Below, in pieces: positions 1 through 8,237 of a DNA stretch of 64,000 bases. Made by a program: the position numbers and the translations under genes. Source of the stretch: Clostridia bacterium (GTDB lineage: Bacteria > Bacillota > Clostridia > Caldicoprobacterales > Caldicoprobacteraceae); contig PKRC01000005.1 of the NCBI GenBank assembly GCA_017577715.1, positions 1 through 64,000 of the forward strand, in the 5' to 3' direction. A model generated the notes under the pieces. It was not told the DNA's origin. It was given only the letters and a program-made list of their open reading frames with translations, and did not search any database. Numbering within the stretch: the stretch's first letter is position 1; each line of letters starts with the position of its first letter.

Positions 1-407
1 ACCTGGCATTGTCGACAAACTGAATCTGCAAAATGGTGGATCTGCCCGAAAAGAAGTTTTCTCGGATATCAGGGTTCATAAACTCCATTGGCAAAATTAT
101 ATCCTCAAAGTCGTCAACCCATATTACATCTTTAACCCCATCAACAGCCTCAATGCGGGACTTTATATCCTTTACTTCCCACATCTCCCTGTCCTTAACC
201 ACCAGGAAAGCCTGTCCCGAAAGGTTGAAGTTCTCTTCCAGGATCTCTTCTCCTTGCCGGGAATTCAAATATCCGGGCATATAGGATAATATGTCGTAAT
301 TCTGTCGCGTTAAAAACATGCCTAAAACGGAAGGGATCAATAGGATCAAGAACAGCACTAGCACGACCTTCCTGTGCCTTACTACAAACCTGCTAAATGC
401 CACCATG
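1..407 (-). CDS. MMPL/RND-family exporter, N-terminal part (cut by window edge)
   Basis: The frame is open from an ATG at 407 to the window edge, giving the first 135 residues of a larger protein. It begins with a basic stretch (MVAFSRFVVRHRK) and one hydrophobic segment at about residues 14-31, followed by an extracytoplasmic region with the MMPL/RND-like pattern: YDILSYMPGYLNS, then a domain with EAVDGVKDVIWVDD. This matches the start of Gram-positive MMPL exporters (YdfJ-like), which are proton-driven pumps for lipids or drugs. A GGGGAG ribosome site lies 9 bases before the ATG. The gene follows a TetR-type regulator in the same direction and has its own promoter with an operator-like repeat, so TetR control is likely. 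The substrate cannot be deduced. Confidence 0.8.
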
Positions 408-488
408 ATGATATCTCCCCTCGTAAATATGCATCAAAAAGCCCGATATAAACACTTGTGTTAAACAAATGTTTAATATGCATGTTTA

Positions 489-517
489 AATATAACGCTT
501 AAAAAAGCGTTTGTCAA
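489..517 (-). promoter_or_regulatory. SigA-type promoter of the MMPL gene with an operator in the spacer
   Basis: On the minus strand, TTGACA (512-517) and TATATT (489-494) are separated by exactly 17 bases. The spacer is filled by a perfect inverted repeat, AACGCTT-AAAA-AAGCGTT (494-511). A second repeat, TTAAACA-AA-TGTTTAA (461-476), lies just downstream of the predicted start point. A palindrome between -35 and -10 is a classic position for TetR-family operators, and a TetR gene is directly upstream. Which of the two repeats is bound is unknown. Confidence 0.65.
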
Positions 518-560
518 GCAAAAAATGGGTTTTTTATTCAACAATTGCCGACAAACACTT

Positions 561-1139
561 TTATAGTATGCTTTCAATTAGCGACTCAACGTATGCTTCC
601 CTGTCCTTCTTGTTTTGCAGGTCTATGTTAAAAGTGCGCCCGGCTCCGTAATAAAAAAGCACAGGTGCCACCACTCCAGAGAACAGCTGCATAAGTTTTG
701 CCGAAACGGTAAAATCGTCTGAAATCCCCGTCAACTCCTCAATAAGCGGTGTAATGCTGCACTCCAGCGTATCTATCAAGTCCACAATTCCTGTGCTTTT
801 GACCCTGTTGTGGAGCAACTTGGTAACTATGAGATATATAATGCCGGGATATTCCATTATGTGTTCCATGGTCTTGATGGCCCAAAATTTTATCTTTTCT
901 CTGGGTCCTGCATTTAAGCGTGCCATCTCTTCATATATACAATGGCTTTGACGAACAAAATACTTTTCAACCTCATTAAAGAGGTTATACTTTGAACGGA
1001 AGTAATAGTTGACCGACGCTAAGTTTACATTGGCCTTCTCAGCCAGCTCCCTCACGGTAAAATCCAGGTTGATCTGTCGTCCCACCATATCTATAGCTGT
1101 GGCTATGATCTTATCCTGCGTATCCATCTTGCCTCCCAT
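561..1139 (-). CDS. TetR/AcrR family transcriptional regulator
   Basis: The 192-aa protein has a TetR N-terminal helix-turn-helix at about residues 8-55: IATAIDMV, then FTVRELAEKANVNLASVNYYF, the usual recognition-helix ending, then FRSKYNLFNEV. The remaining residues form an all-helical ligand-binding domain of normal family length. It probably represses the MMPL exporter gene that follows 150 bases downstream, through the inverted repeats in that promoter. AGGAGG lies 7 bases before the ATG at 1139. A second ATG at 1127 also has a GGGAGG site, so a slightly shorter form is possible. The inducer is unknown. Confidence 0.85.
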   Translation of the reverse strand: MGGKMDTQDKIIATAIDMVGRQINLDFTVRELAEKANVNLASVNYYFRSKYNLFNEVEKYFVRQSHCIYEEMARLNAGPREKIKFWAIKTMEHIMEYPGIIYLIVTKLLHNRVKSTGIVDLIDTLECSITPLIEELTGISDDFTVSAKLMQLFSGVVAPVLFYYGAGRTFNIDLQNKKDREAYVESLIESIL

Positions 1140-1190
1140 CTAAAAGCCTCCTAAATTTTACAAATTTAATCGCGCAAAATGGCATAAAAT

Positions 1191-1213
1191 GTGGTACACC
1201 TACAGTGTACCAC
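1191..1213. promoter_or_regulatory. Perfect 9-bp inverted repeat between the blaR1-like and tetR genes
   Basis: GTGGTACAC and GTGTACCAC flank a 5-base loop. The repeat sits 34 bases past the blaR1-like stop and about 50 bases before the tetR start, on the minus strand. The following bases (ATTTTAT) are only weakly T-rich, so it is either a weak terminator for the bla operon or an autoregulatory operator for tetR. Sequence alone does not decide. Confidence 0.45.
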
Positions 1214-1246
1214 AATCACTCACTTATTTAAATATCCTTTTGAGAC

Positions 1247-3718
1247 TCATTTGACAAGCAATACCAGTTCATCATTATCCTGAGACTCCTCGAGTTGCAC
1301 GCGCTCATTCCTAACCCTGTATTTCCAGTAACTTACGGGTTGTTGTCCATTTACCTTTATCTGCCATGTTTTTGTCAACACCACTTCATACTCCTCATGG
1401 TTGATCTGCGTACATTTTGTCTCAAGGATACATCTTACATTTATCCCTGGATACTCCCCTCCTATCCTGACCAGCACTTCCCTCGTACCATTCCAGTCCG
1501 GGAAATCCCTCCACATCCGGGTAACCAGATATATTGGGTCTTGCCTTTTCTTGTCAACATAAGGAACAACAGGTGCATCCTCCCTGTTTATTTGTTTTAA
1601 ATACTCCACTGCCTTTTCCACCTGTATATTCCATAGCTCCTGTTGCATCTGTTTATTCCATCTACCATCAATTACTCGTTGAGCCAAATCCGCCGGGAAC
1701 ATCTCTCTTACGGACCTCTCCCATAGTCCACCATCCATTGCCTCTCGGTACTCCACCACTTCATATTCTCCGCCGTCAGACTTTTTAAGCAGCATTCTTA
1801 CCGGTATGCCTTCACCGCCCATGCCTGACTGAATGGTAAATGCACCATTTTCAAAGCCAAACCAGTTAAATTTTACCTGCATATAGACGGTTAATATGCC
1901 ATCTTTCTCATCCTGCCGATATATTTTATGTGCCTCTATAGCTTTTTCCCCTGCTCGATACATTCCTCTATTTCTTGCTAGAATATAGTTTGATATAACC
2001 TCCTCGAGATTTCTTTTATCCGTTCCCTCAGGAAGTATAACATTCCCACTTCCCTGATTTGTAGTTCCATGATAGAGGTCAAAATCAGCATCCACTATTT
2101 GAAACTCCCTTTGGGCTTCAAACTTCCCATACTTGTAAAACCACTCTCTGCCGCTGCTTACCCCTATGCCTCTTTCCTCATCATATACGCCCATGATCTT
2201 TGCACAGGCACACGCCATAATGTATTCTTTAAGCCCATCTTCATTGCTCTCCAAAAAAATCTCAAACATGTATTGAAGTGCCGGCTGGCCCAGCGAAACA
2301 AGCTCTTCAAAAGCTTTGCTCTTTTTTATGTAGTCATAGGCATCGGAAGACGTTGACGGATCTTCCTGAATTATCTTTTCCAGAAGCGCTTCTACCCTTT
2401 TCTTCAAAACCTCTTTATCTTCTGTGACTCCTGCATCTAATAATTCTGAGGCAGAATATGAAGATTTTGGCTCTCCTGGCATTTTTTCTTCTTTAGTTGA
2501 GGAAACGATCTCCTGCATATTACCACTATATAAATCCCCTTCAGCGTCAATTTTATTTTTAAATGATGAAGTAAGTCCTATTGCTCCAGTTAACACCACT
2601 ACTAAGGCTGATACCATGATCCACAGTAGCGGCTTCTTGCCGTATTGAGCAATTAACCTTATCCTGCGCTCTATGGCTTTTTTGTCCCCCGAGGCGCCGG
2701 TGTGTACCGCCAGAAATAGGCGTCTTCCACTCATAGCAGCAACCGCCAAAATAGCTTTGCCATATTCAAACTTTGAATCGGGAATCCGTTTTAAGACGGC
2801 TTCATCGCACGCTGCCTCCACATCCGCCCTAAATTTGAAAAGCGCGTACCAGGCCATGGGGTTAAACCAATGCAGACATGCTGCAAAAAGGTAAACCACA
2901 TTGGCAATGTTATCGCAGCGCTTGATGTGGCACAGTTCGTGAAGTATCACATACCGCATAATATCTGGCATCTGGCCCTTGTTTGTGCCCACACTCCCGT
3001 CAAAACTATAGGTTAAACTCAAAGGCAGCACCAGCCTTGGTCTCAATATACCCAGCGTACATGGGACGCCGGGCAAATCCGCCAGGTATACCGCAACGGG
3101 CTTTCGCAGGCCGATGAGTTTGCTGCACTCATCAACCGTAAGCAGTACATCGTCATTCAAAGGCCCTTTTAATGACGATATCCGTTTCCACGCCCTTAAA
3201 TATGCCGATATAAGGAAGGCAAAACACATCCCGAAGCCCAGCAACCATACCAATGGTAAAATTCTGCCCATTCGAACCCCGGAAGATCCTGCCAAAGGGA
3301 TATCAACCATGGATGTGTTTGAGGTTGATGAACTCCTTTTGGCAATCAGAAATTGGTCGGCGTACCCATCCCCCGGGTTATCCACTGGAGACATTTGCAG
3401 CAACCGATCATCTAAAGCATGTGACTTCCCGCCAATCGCGTCATCAATCATACCGTATCGGTTATCCCCATTTACATCTTCAGATCCGTAGATAATGAAA
3501 TTCTCCATCCTTTGAAGCAAATCCAAATTAAACAGGCTCAAGCTGCTTTCAATTCTGATGGGCAATAAAAACCTTGCTGCAACCAGCAACCACAATATCA
3601 CCCAAACAAAGGCAGGGATCCTGTTTTGAAATAAAGCTTTCAAACACAGCACGACAAGGGTCAGAACCCCACCCGAAAAGGACATATAAACAATGGTTCT
3701 GAAAATCCCTTCAAGCAC
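1247..3718 (-). CDS. BlaR1/MecR1-like M56 metallopeptidase with a novel C-terminal sensor region
   Basis: This 823-aa membrane protein has two hydrophobic segments near residues 8-55, one near 152-174, the zinc-peptidase motif HELCH at 260-264 (HExxH) within YVILHELCHIKRCDN, and another membrane segment near 365-390. That is the M56 layout of BlaR1/MecR1 receptors, which on sensing a ligand trigger loss of the BlaI repressor. Canonical BlaR1 ends in a penicillin-binding domain with SxxK. Here the roughly 430-residue C-terminal region has no recognisable penicillin-binding motifs. It holds a helical segment (about 420-520) and a later beta-rich part. The start is 2 bases after the blaI-like stop, so the two genes are coupled. 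The ligand is unknown and need not be a beta-lactam. Confidence 0.8.
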   Translation of the reverse strand: MLEGIFRTIVYMSFSGGVLTLVVLCLKALFQNRIPAFVWVILWLLVAARFLLPIRIESSLSLFNLDLLQRMENFIIYGSEDVNGDNRYGMIDDAIGGKSHALDDRLLQMSPVDNPGDGYADQFLIAKRSSSTSNTSMVDIPLAGSSGVRMGRILPLVWLLGFGMCFAFLISAYLRAWKRISSLKGPLNDDVLLTVDECSKLIGLRKPVAVYLADLPGVPCTLGILRPRLVLPLSLTYSFDGSVGTNKGQMPDIMRYVILHELCHIKRCDNIANVVYLFAACLHWFNPMAWYALFKFRADVEAACDEAVLKRIPDSKFEYGKAILAVAAMSGRRLFLAVHTGASGDKKAIERRIRLIAQYGKKPLLWIMVSALVVVLTGAIGLTSSFKNKIDAEGDLYSGNMQEIVSSTKEEKMPGEPKSSYSASELLDAGVTEDKEVLKKRVEALLEKIIQEDPSTSSDAYDYIKKSKAFEELVSLGQPALQYMFEIFLESNEDGLKEYIMACACAKIMGVYDEERGIGVSSGREWFYKYGKFEAQREFQIVDADFDLYHGTTNQGSGNVILPEGTDKRNLEEVISNYILARNRGMYRAGEKAIEAHKIYRQDEKDGILTVYMQVKFNWFGFENGAFTIQSGMGGEGIPVRMLLKKSDGGEYEVVEYREAMDGGLWERSVREMFPADLAQRVIDGRWNKQMQQELWNIQVEKAVEYLKQINREDAPVVPYVDKKRQDPIYLVTRMWRDFPDWNGTREVLVRIGGEYPGINVRCILETKCTQINHEEYEVVLTKTWQIKVNGQQPVSYWKYRVRNERVQLEESQDNDELVLLVK

Positions 3719-3720
3719 TG

Positions 3721-4119
3721 TTACTTCCCTCCTTCATGGGAATGCTCGGAGGTCTTGCACTTCTCAAGCACTTTAAGGAGTTCGTCAATTTCCTCATCGC
3801 TTAAGTCCACATCATTCACAAAATTTGTTAAAAAGAGTTTCACGGAACCGTTATACACCCTCCTGAGAAATGCAAGAGTTTCATGCCTTCTGCATTCCTC
3901 CCTGGATACAAGGGGATAAAACAAATACGGCGATGTGCCTTCCTTTATTGCCACCGCTCCTTTTTTGATAAGGCGGGTAAGCATGGTGTGAATTGTGGTC
4001 TGTGACCAGTTATGCTCTCTAAGCGCTGATCTTATTTCGGAAAAAGTAGCTTGCCCTTTTTCCCATAAAACCTCCATTACCTGCCATTCCGCTTCACCTA
4101 TGCTGGGAATCTTTTTCAC
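3721..4119 (-). CDS. BlaI/MecI-type transcriptional repressor
   Basis: The 132-aa protein starts KKIPSIGEAEWQVMEVLWEKG, the family signature, and carries a winged helix (ATFSEIRSAL, then WSQTTIHTMLTRLIKKGAV) followed by an acidic C-terminal dimerisation helix. BlaI proteins repress their own operon and are cleaved when the partner BlaR1 is activated. A GTG at 4119 is preferred because GGGGTGAT lies directly upstream and the product then begins like other BlaI proteins. An in-frame GTG at 4134 would add five residues. The gene leads a bicistron with the BlaR1-like gene, and two CTACA-NN-TGTRG boxes lie in its promoter region. Confidence 0.9.
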   Translation of the reverse strand: MKKIPSIGEAEWQVMEVLWEKGQATFSEIRSALREHNWSQTTIHTMLTRLIKKGAVAIKEGTSPYLFYPLVSREECRRHETLAFLRRVYNGSVKLFLTNFVNDVDLSDEEIDELLKVLEKCKTSEHSHEGGK

Positions 4120-4128
4120 AAAATCACC

Positions 4129-4183
4129 CCACACATGTAGAATGCCTATCTATATTCTACATTTGTAGTATGCAGTTTGTCAA
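4129..4183 (-). promoter_or_regulatory. blaI promoter with two BlaI/MecI-type operators
   Basis: On the minus strand TTGACA (4178-4183) is followed after 18 bases by TAGAAT (4154-4159). The box CTACA-AA-TGTAG (4157-4168) overlaps the -10 region, and a second, CTACA-TG-TGTGG (4129-4140), lies between the start point and the ribosome site. Both fit the known BlaI/MecI half-site pattern (TACA/TGTA). This supports autorepression of the blaI-blaR1 pair. No similar box was noticed at other promoters in the window. Confidence 0.75.
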
Positions 4184-4224
4184 GTAGCTAATTATGTAAT
4201 ATTTGCTTGATTCCATACAGCCAA

Positions 4225-4249
4225 ATAAAAAAAGCCCTTAAAAGGCTTT
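4225..4249 (-). terminator. Terminator of the DUF2089 operon
   Basis: On the minus strand AAAGCC and GGCTTT pair around a short loop and are followed by TTTTTTATT. It lies about 45 bases after the stop of the last small gene and upstream of the blaI promoter, separating the two units. Confidence 0.7.
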
Positions 4250-4292
4250 TATAAAAATATATCTTTCCAAATACGAGGTTTTTATAATGAAA

Positions 4293-4676
4293 TCATATAA
4301 TGCTTATCTCCACAAAGGTGTCACCATCTTCTACGTGAACCAGAGGATATGATTTACACCGTCCCAGCGCATCAACCAATCTTTTTATATCCCTTCCATC
4401 TATTTTGTCTAAAATCCTGCACACCTCTTCCAGCTTATCATCCCGTTTATCCCTTGGAATAAATCTAATTATCGCTTTGCCCAATGAAAAGCATGATTTG
4501 AGCAAAAATAGCGGTATTACTATGGGAAAACATCTTGCTCCATCCTTAATGTTGATCTTGAAAAAACGTCCCTTGGCAGCTCTTACGCCTTCCCGGTTCT
4601 TTGACAACAAAGCAAGGGCCTCATCAAAATCAATTTGTCCTTTATCCAATTTCTCTAAAACCTCAATATTATCCAT
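4293..4676 (-). CDS. Small SHOCT/YvlB-like protein, third gene of the DUF2089 operon
   Basis: The 127-aa protein begins with a helical segment (VLEKLDKGQIDFDEALALLSK) that resembles the SHOCT-like oligomerisation module found at the start of YvlB/LiaX-type proteins. A hydrophobic stretch (FPIVIPLFLLKSCFSLGKAII, about residues 49-69) follows, then a helical tail. It shares its organisation with the gene upstream (4712-5101), so the two look like diverged paralogues. No enzymatic motif is visible. The genomic link to a DUF2089 regulator suggests an envelope-stress role, but that is inference. Confidence 0.6.
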   Translation of the reverse strand: MDNIEVLEKLDKGQIDFDEALALLSKNREGVRAAKGRFFKINIKDGARCFPIVIPLFLLKSCFSLGKAIIRFIPRDKRDDKLEEVCRILDKIDGRDIKRLVDALGRCKSYPLVHVEDGDTFVEISII

Positions 4677-4711
4677 CTTATACCATCTCCAAACTACCCT
4701 TTACTCGCATT

Positions 4712-5101
4712 CTATTCGACTACCACGCATACATGAGCATTTTCATTCTCAATTTCAACCAGTTTACCGTGAGCTCCATTTTTAATGGACTGTACAAGCT
4801 CGTTAAAGTCGATATTCTTCAAAGCTTCCAGTTTGGGCTCAAACTGCCCCCCAATCTGGGTTCCCAGCTTTAACCCCACTTCAACTAATGATAAGGGAAT
4901 ATTTACGTCCACCTTCTTGGCTCCGTTTTCAACCACCTTAATTCTCAAAAATTTTTCATCGCCACCACCTGTGCTTGATTCATTTTGAGTTACGCCCCCA
5001 TTTTCCAGCTCAATTGCATCAATGAGCTTTTCGGCTTCCTCCGCGGTGATCTTCTTCTCCTCTACCATCTTTAAGATCTTTCTTATTTCTTCCTTCATCA
5101 T
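4712..5101 (-). CDS. Small SHOCT/YvlB-like protein, second gene of the DUF2089 operon
   Basis: The 129-aa protein opens with EEIRKILKMVEEKKITAEEAEKLIDAIE, the short helical module common to YvlB/LiaX-like proteins. An acidic and glycine-rich linker and a beta-like domain follow (KFLRIKVVENGAKKVDVNIPL, then VEVGLKLGTQIG). It lies 25 bases after the DUF2089 gene and 35 bases before the next paralogue, all on the minus strand. The role is unknown; the conserved pairing with DUF2089 regulators suggests that it senses or transmits an envelope signal. Confidence 0.65.
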   Translation of the reverse strand: MMKEEIRKILKMVEEKKITAEEAEKLIDAIELENGGVTQNESSTGGGDEKFLRIKVVENGAKKVDVNIPLSLVEVGLKLGTQIGGQFEPKLEALKNIDFNELVQSIKNGAHGKLVEIENENAHVCVVVE

Positions 5102-5126
5102 CCACCCATCCTTTCATTAATTCAAT

Positions 5127-5504
5127 TTATTTAGGGTTCCCCCTCATCATACTCAATGCTTCTTCATAGGTGATGAGGCCCTGACTTAATAGGTCCAAAA
5201 CTTCTCTTTTGTTTACCCGGTTCCTTTCATTGCTGCCCACGTCGTAACCCAGGCTACTAATAACGTCATCCAGCTTGCTGCGAACGGTTGGATATGAAAT
5301 GTTGAGCTCCTTCTCCACTTCCTTGATGTTACCTCTACATTTTATGAATACCTCGATGAAATGCTTCTGCTCGGGCGTTAAATAGCTGAACTTATCCAGT
5401 TTAAAATGCCCTTTGTATGTGGTGTCGCAGCGGCAGCAATGAAGCTCGGTCACCTCCAGCTTGTTGCCGCACACAGCGCATATCGTTATGATATCGTTTT
5501 GCAA
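5127..5504 (-). CDS. DUF2089-type zinc-ribbon/HTH regulator
   Basis: The 125-aa protein has an N-terminal zinc ribbon (CAVCGNKL, then CCRCDTTYKG), a helix-turn-helix (LTPEQKHFIEVFIKCRGNIKEVEKELNISYPTVRSKLDDVI) and a C-terminal helical hook (VLDLLSQGLITYEEALSMM) resembling the module at the start of the two downstream proteins. This matches the DUF2089 family. The start is a TTG at 5504 with AGGGGG eight bases upstream. An ATG at 5511 is in another frame. It heads a three-gene operon closed by the terminator at 4225-4249. Confidence 0.75.
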   Translation of the reverse strand: MQNDIITICAVCGNKLEVTELHCCRCDTTYKGHFKLDKFSYLTPEQKHFIEVFIKCRGNIKEVEKELNISYPTVRSKLDDVISSLGYDVGSNERNRVNKREVLDLLSQGLITYEEALSMMRGNPK

Positions 5505-5745
5505 TTGCCATTCCCCCTACGGGTAAGATTTAATTCAATTACTATTATATCATCGAAATTAATTTTTTCAATATGTATTTTAATATTTTTAATTATTTTT
5601 ACCTCATTATTTAAAACTTTTACGCAAAATATTAAATATTTTTATTTCAGGTTATAAACTTTCATATTGCGGGCCACTTTAAAATTTGAAGACATCAATT
5701 TGATGTGCAATCCCGTTTTTTCATCACCTGGAGCATATAGAATTA
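5505..5745. other. AT-rich intergenic region upstream of the DUF2089 operon
   Basis: These bases lie between the start of the DUF2089 gene and the terminator after the GH3 gene. They are very AT-rich and must hold the DUF2089 operon promoter on the minus strand, but no convincing -35/-10 pair stands out. No ORF with a ribosome site was found. Confidence 0.5.
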
Positions 5746-5782
5746 AGCGCCCGTACATTTCACATCAGTATGTACGGGCGCT
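5746..5782 (-). terminator. Hairpin terminator after the GH3 gene
   Basis: A perfect 13-bp stem (AGCGCCCGTACAT with its complement) around an 11-base loop lies 35 bases after the GH3 stop codon. The following T tract on the minus strand is weak (TAATTCTAT), so termination may be partial. Confidence 0.65.
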
Positions 5783-5816
5783 GATCTTATCGCTTATAAG
5801 GGGTTACACAAAACTT

Positions 5817-8171
5817 TTAGTCCCTCACCGTCACCTTTGTAGTGAACTTCTTGTTATTCCCGATGATGAGCTTTTCTCCCACCAGATTGAATTCTCCCGT
5901 AACCCTTATATCCTCGGAGGAGCTGCCAATAAAGACGTCAACTTTCCCCGGTTCCACTACGAAGTCCATGTTCTCATCATAGAACCCCAACAGGGCAACG
6001 GGCAGCTCAAATATAACGGTTTTGGTCTGGCCCGGGTTTAGGCTTACGCGCTTGAAGCCTTTAAGCTCCTTCACCGGCCTGGTCACATTCCGTGCCGGGA
6101 CGTGGACATACAGCTGCACCACTTCATCTCCCGCCATCTTGCCGGTGTTGGTCACGTCAACCTGTATGCGCACCTGGCCGCTTACATCGACATCCTGAGG
6201 CGTTATTTGCAGGTTACCGTACTCAAACGTGGTATAGCTCAATCCGTAACCAAACGGATACAGGGGTTTGGTGCTGCCCTCCACGTAATCACCCAGCCAG
6301 TGGGAGCGCCCTCCCGATGGCTTATGGGAATAGTATACCGGCACCTGCCCTACCGTGCGCGGGAAGCTTATGGGCAGCTTACCACCGGGATTATAATCGC
6401 CAAATAGCACATCGGCCACTGCCCTTCCGCCCTCCTCGCCCGGCAACCAAGCCTCCACTATCGCCGGCACGTTCTCGTGAATCCAGCCAATCGAGAGCGG
6501 CCTTGCATTGACCAGCACCACTACCACCGGAGTCCCTGTGGCATGGACTGCCTTTATGAGCTCTTCCTGCTTGCCAGTCAAATTCAAGTCACACCTGTCC
6601 CTGGCTTCGCCCGATGTGCAGCCATGTATGAGCCCCGACCTGTCGCCAACTACCACGATGGCAACGTCGGCTTTCTTTGCAATCTCAACAGCTTCGGCAA
6701 ACCCGCTGGTATCCTCGCCCAGCACATCGCAGCCCTTGGCATACAGGACCTCGGTATTTTTGGATACCTTTTCTTTTATACCATCCAATATGGTGACCAT
6801 GGATACGTACAGGTCTTTATCGGACAGATCAACATGCTCCGGCCTTGCCGTATCAAAGGTCTCGGTCATATTCAGCAGGGTCTCAATATGGCAGGCATAT
6901 GCGTAGTCGCCAATCATGTTGCGCATGCTATGGGCGTTGGGACCGATGACCGCTATTGAACGTACATCTTTGCTCAACGGCAAGAGGTTATTCTCATTCT
7001 TCAACAACACTATCGATTCCTGTGCCACCTTTCGAGCCAGCTGACGTTGCTCGGGGGTTTCAAACACAGTTTTGGTCTTGGCAGGCTCGACATATGGATT
7101 ATCGAACAATCCCAGCCTGAATTTATGCTCTAAAATTCGCGCCACAACCCTGTCAATGACCTCTTCAGAAAGAAGTCCCTGCTCAACTGCGGTCTTCAAA
7201 GGCTCACCGTAGCAATCGGTGCTGGGCAGCTCTATATCCACCCCCGATTCTATGCCATTCTTAGCTGCCAATACCTTATCAGGATTAAGCCTATGGTATT
7301 TATATAGCATGTTGATGGCAAAATAATCGGAAACTACCAATCCTTCAAAGCCCCATTCATCACGCAGTATATCTTTAAGTAACCACTTTGAAGCGTGACA
7401 CGGTATCCCATCTATCTCATGATAAGCCGGCATGATGGAAGCCAGTTTGGCTTCTTTTACGGCTGCTTCAAAGGGGAATAGATATACCTCGCGCAATTCC
7501 CGTTCAGGAATATGCGCCGGTGCCCAGTTCATACCGCCTTCCGACATCCCATAGCCCACAAAATGTTTCCCTGTAGCCATAATGCCATCGTGCAAGCCCT
7601 CACCCTGCAGACCGTTAATATAGGCAATACCCATTTGAGCCACCAGGTATGGGTCCTCACCAAACGTCTCCTCCGTTCTGCCCCATCTGGGGTCCCGCGT
7701 CACATCCAGCAAGGGGGCCAAAGCTTGATGGGCCCCTGCCGCTCTCATCTGCGTCCTTATCACTTCTCCTATGGCCCTAGCCAGTTCAGGGTTCCAGCTG
7801 CTGGCTACGCCGATCGTTTGTGGGAAACAAGTGGCTCCCTTTGCCATAAAACCGCTGCACGACTCTTCATGTACAATAGCCGGAATTCCGAGGCGAGTAT
7901 TTTCTATCAGATATCTCTGTATCTCATTTGCTATTCTGGCGCAGGATTCCGGGTCCAAATTGCTGGCACCAGCAATGCGCGTAATTTGGCCAATACCATG
8001 TCCAATTCTGGAAGCAGCTTTATCAGGCGAAAATTTTGTGCCATCCAACACTTCGTACACCCATACCGCACTAAGTTGGGCTATTTTTTCATCCAGCGTC
8101 ATTCGGGAAAGCAGATCCTCAACCCGTTTTTCAATAGGCTGGTTTTTATCCTTGTATAAAGGCTCGCCCAT
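5817..8171 (-). CDS. Glycoside hydrolase family 3 beta-glucosidase/beta-xylosidase
   Basis: The 784-aa protein has the GH3 architecture: an N-terminal TIM-barrel with TGKHFVGYG (about 200-208) and the nucleophile Asp282 in GLVVSDYFAINML, a second alpha/beta domain (SIAVIGPNA, then GRSGLIHGCTSGEARDR), and a C-terminal fibronectin-III-like domain from about residue 670. No signal peptide is seen, so it acts on imported oligosaccharides in the cytoplasm. The sequence around HEESCSGFMAKGATCFPQ is of the type found in broad-specificity xylosidase/glucosidases. Co-transcription with xylA (66-base gap) points to xylo-oligosaccharides. AGGAGG stands 7 bases before the ATG. Confidence 0.9.
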   Translation of the reverse strand: MGEPLYKDKNQPIEKRVEDLLSRMTLDEKIAQLSAVWVYEVLDGTKFSPDKAASRIGHGIGQITRIAGASNLDPESCARIANEIQRYLIENTRLGIPAIVHEESCSGFMAKGATCFPQTIGVASSWNPELARAIGEVIRTQMRAAGAHQALAPLLDVTRDPRWGRTEETFGEDPYLVAQMGIAYINGLQGEGLHDGIMATGKHFVGYGMSEGGMNWAPAHIPERELREVYLFPFEAAVKEAKLASIMPAYHEIDGIPCHASKWLLKDILRDEWGFEGLVVSDYFAINMLYKYHRLNPDKVLAAKNGIESGVDIELPSTDCYGEPLKTAVEQGLLSEEVIDRVVARILEHKFRLGLFDNPYVEPAKTKTVFETPEQRQLARKVAQESIVLLKNENNLLPLSKDVRSIAVIGPNAHSMRNMIGDYAYACHIETLLNMTETFDTARPEHVDLSDKDLYVSMVTILDGIKEKVSKNTEVLYAKGCDVLGEDTSGFAEAVEIAKKADVAIVVVGDRSGLIHGCTSGEARDRCDLNLTGKQEELIKAVHATGTPVVVVLVNARPLSIGWIHENVPAIVEAWLPGEEGGRAVADVLFGDYNPGGKLPISFPRTVGQVPVYYSHKPSGGRSHWLGDYVEGSTKPLYPFGYGLSYTTFEYGNLQITPQDVDVSGQVRIQVDVTNTGKMAGDEVVQLYVHVPARNVTRPVKELKGFKRVSLNPGQTKTVIFELPVALLGFYDENMDFVVEPGKVDVFIGSSSEDIRVTGEFNLVGEKLIIGNNKKFTTKVTVRD

Positions 8172-8237
8172 CCAAGACCCTCCTCTGTTACAAAGATAAT
8201 AAATATAACCCCATCCCCCTTAACAGGTAAACGCCAA

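Noticed and set aside
754..951. Plus-strand ORF of 65 aa inside the tetR gene
   Set aside because: It is antisense to a well-supported TetR gene and has no ribosome site or family pattern.
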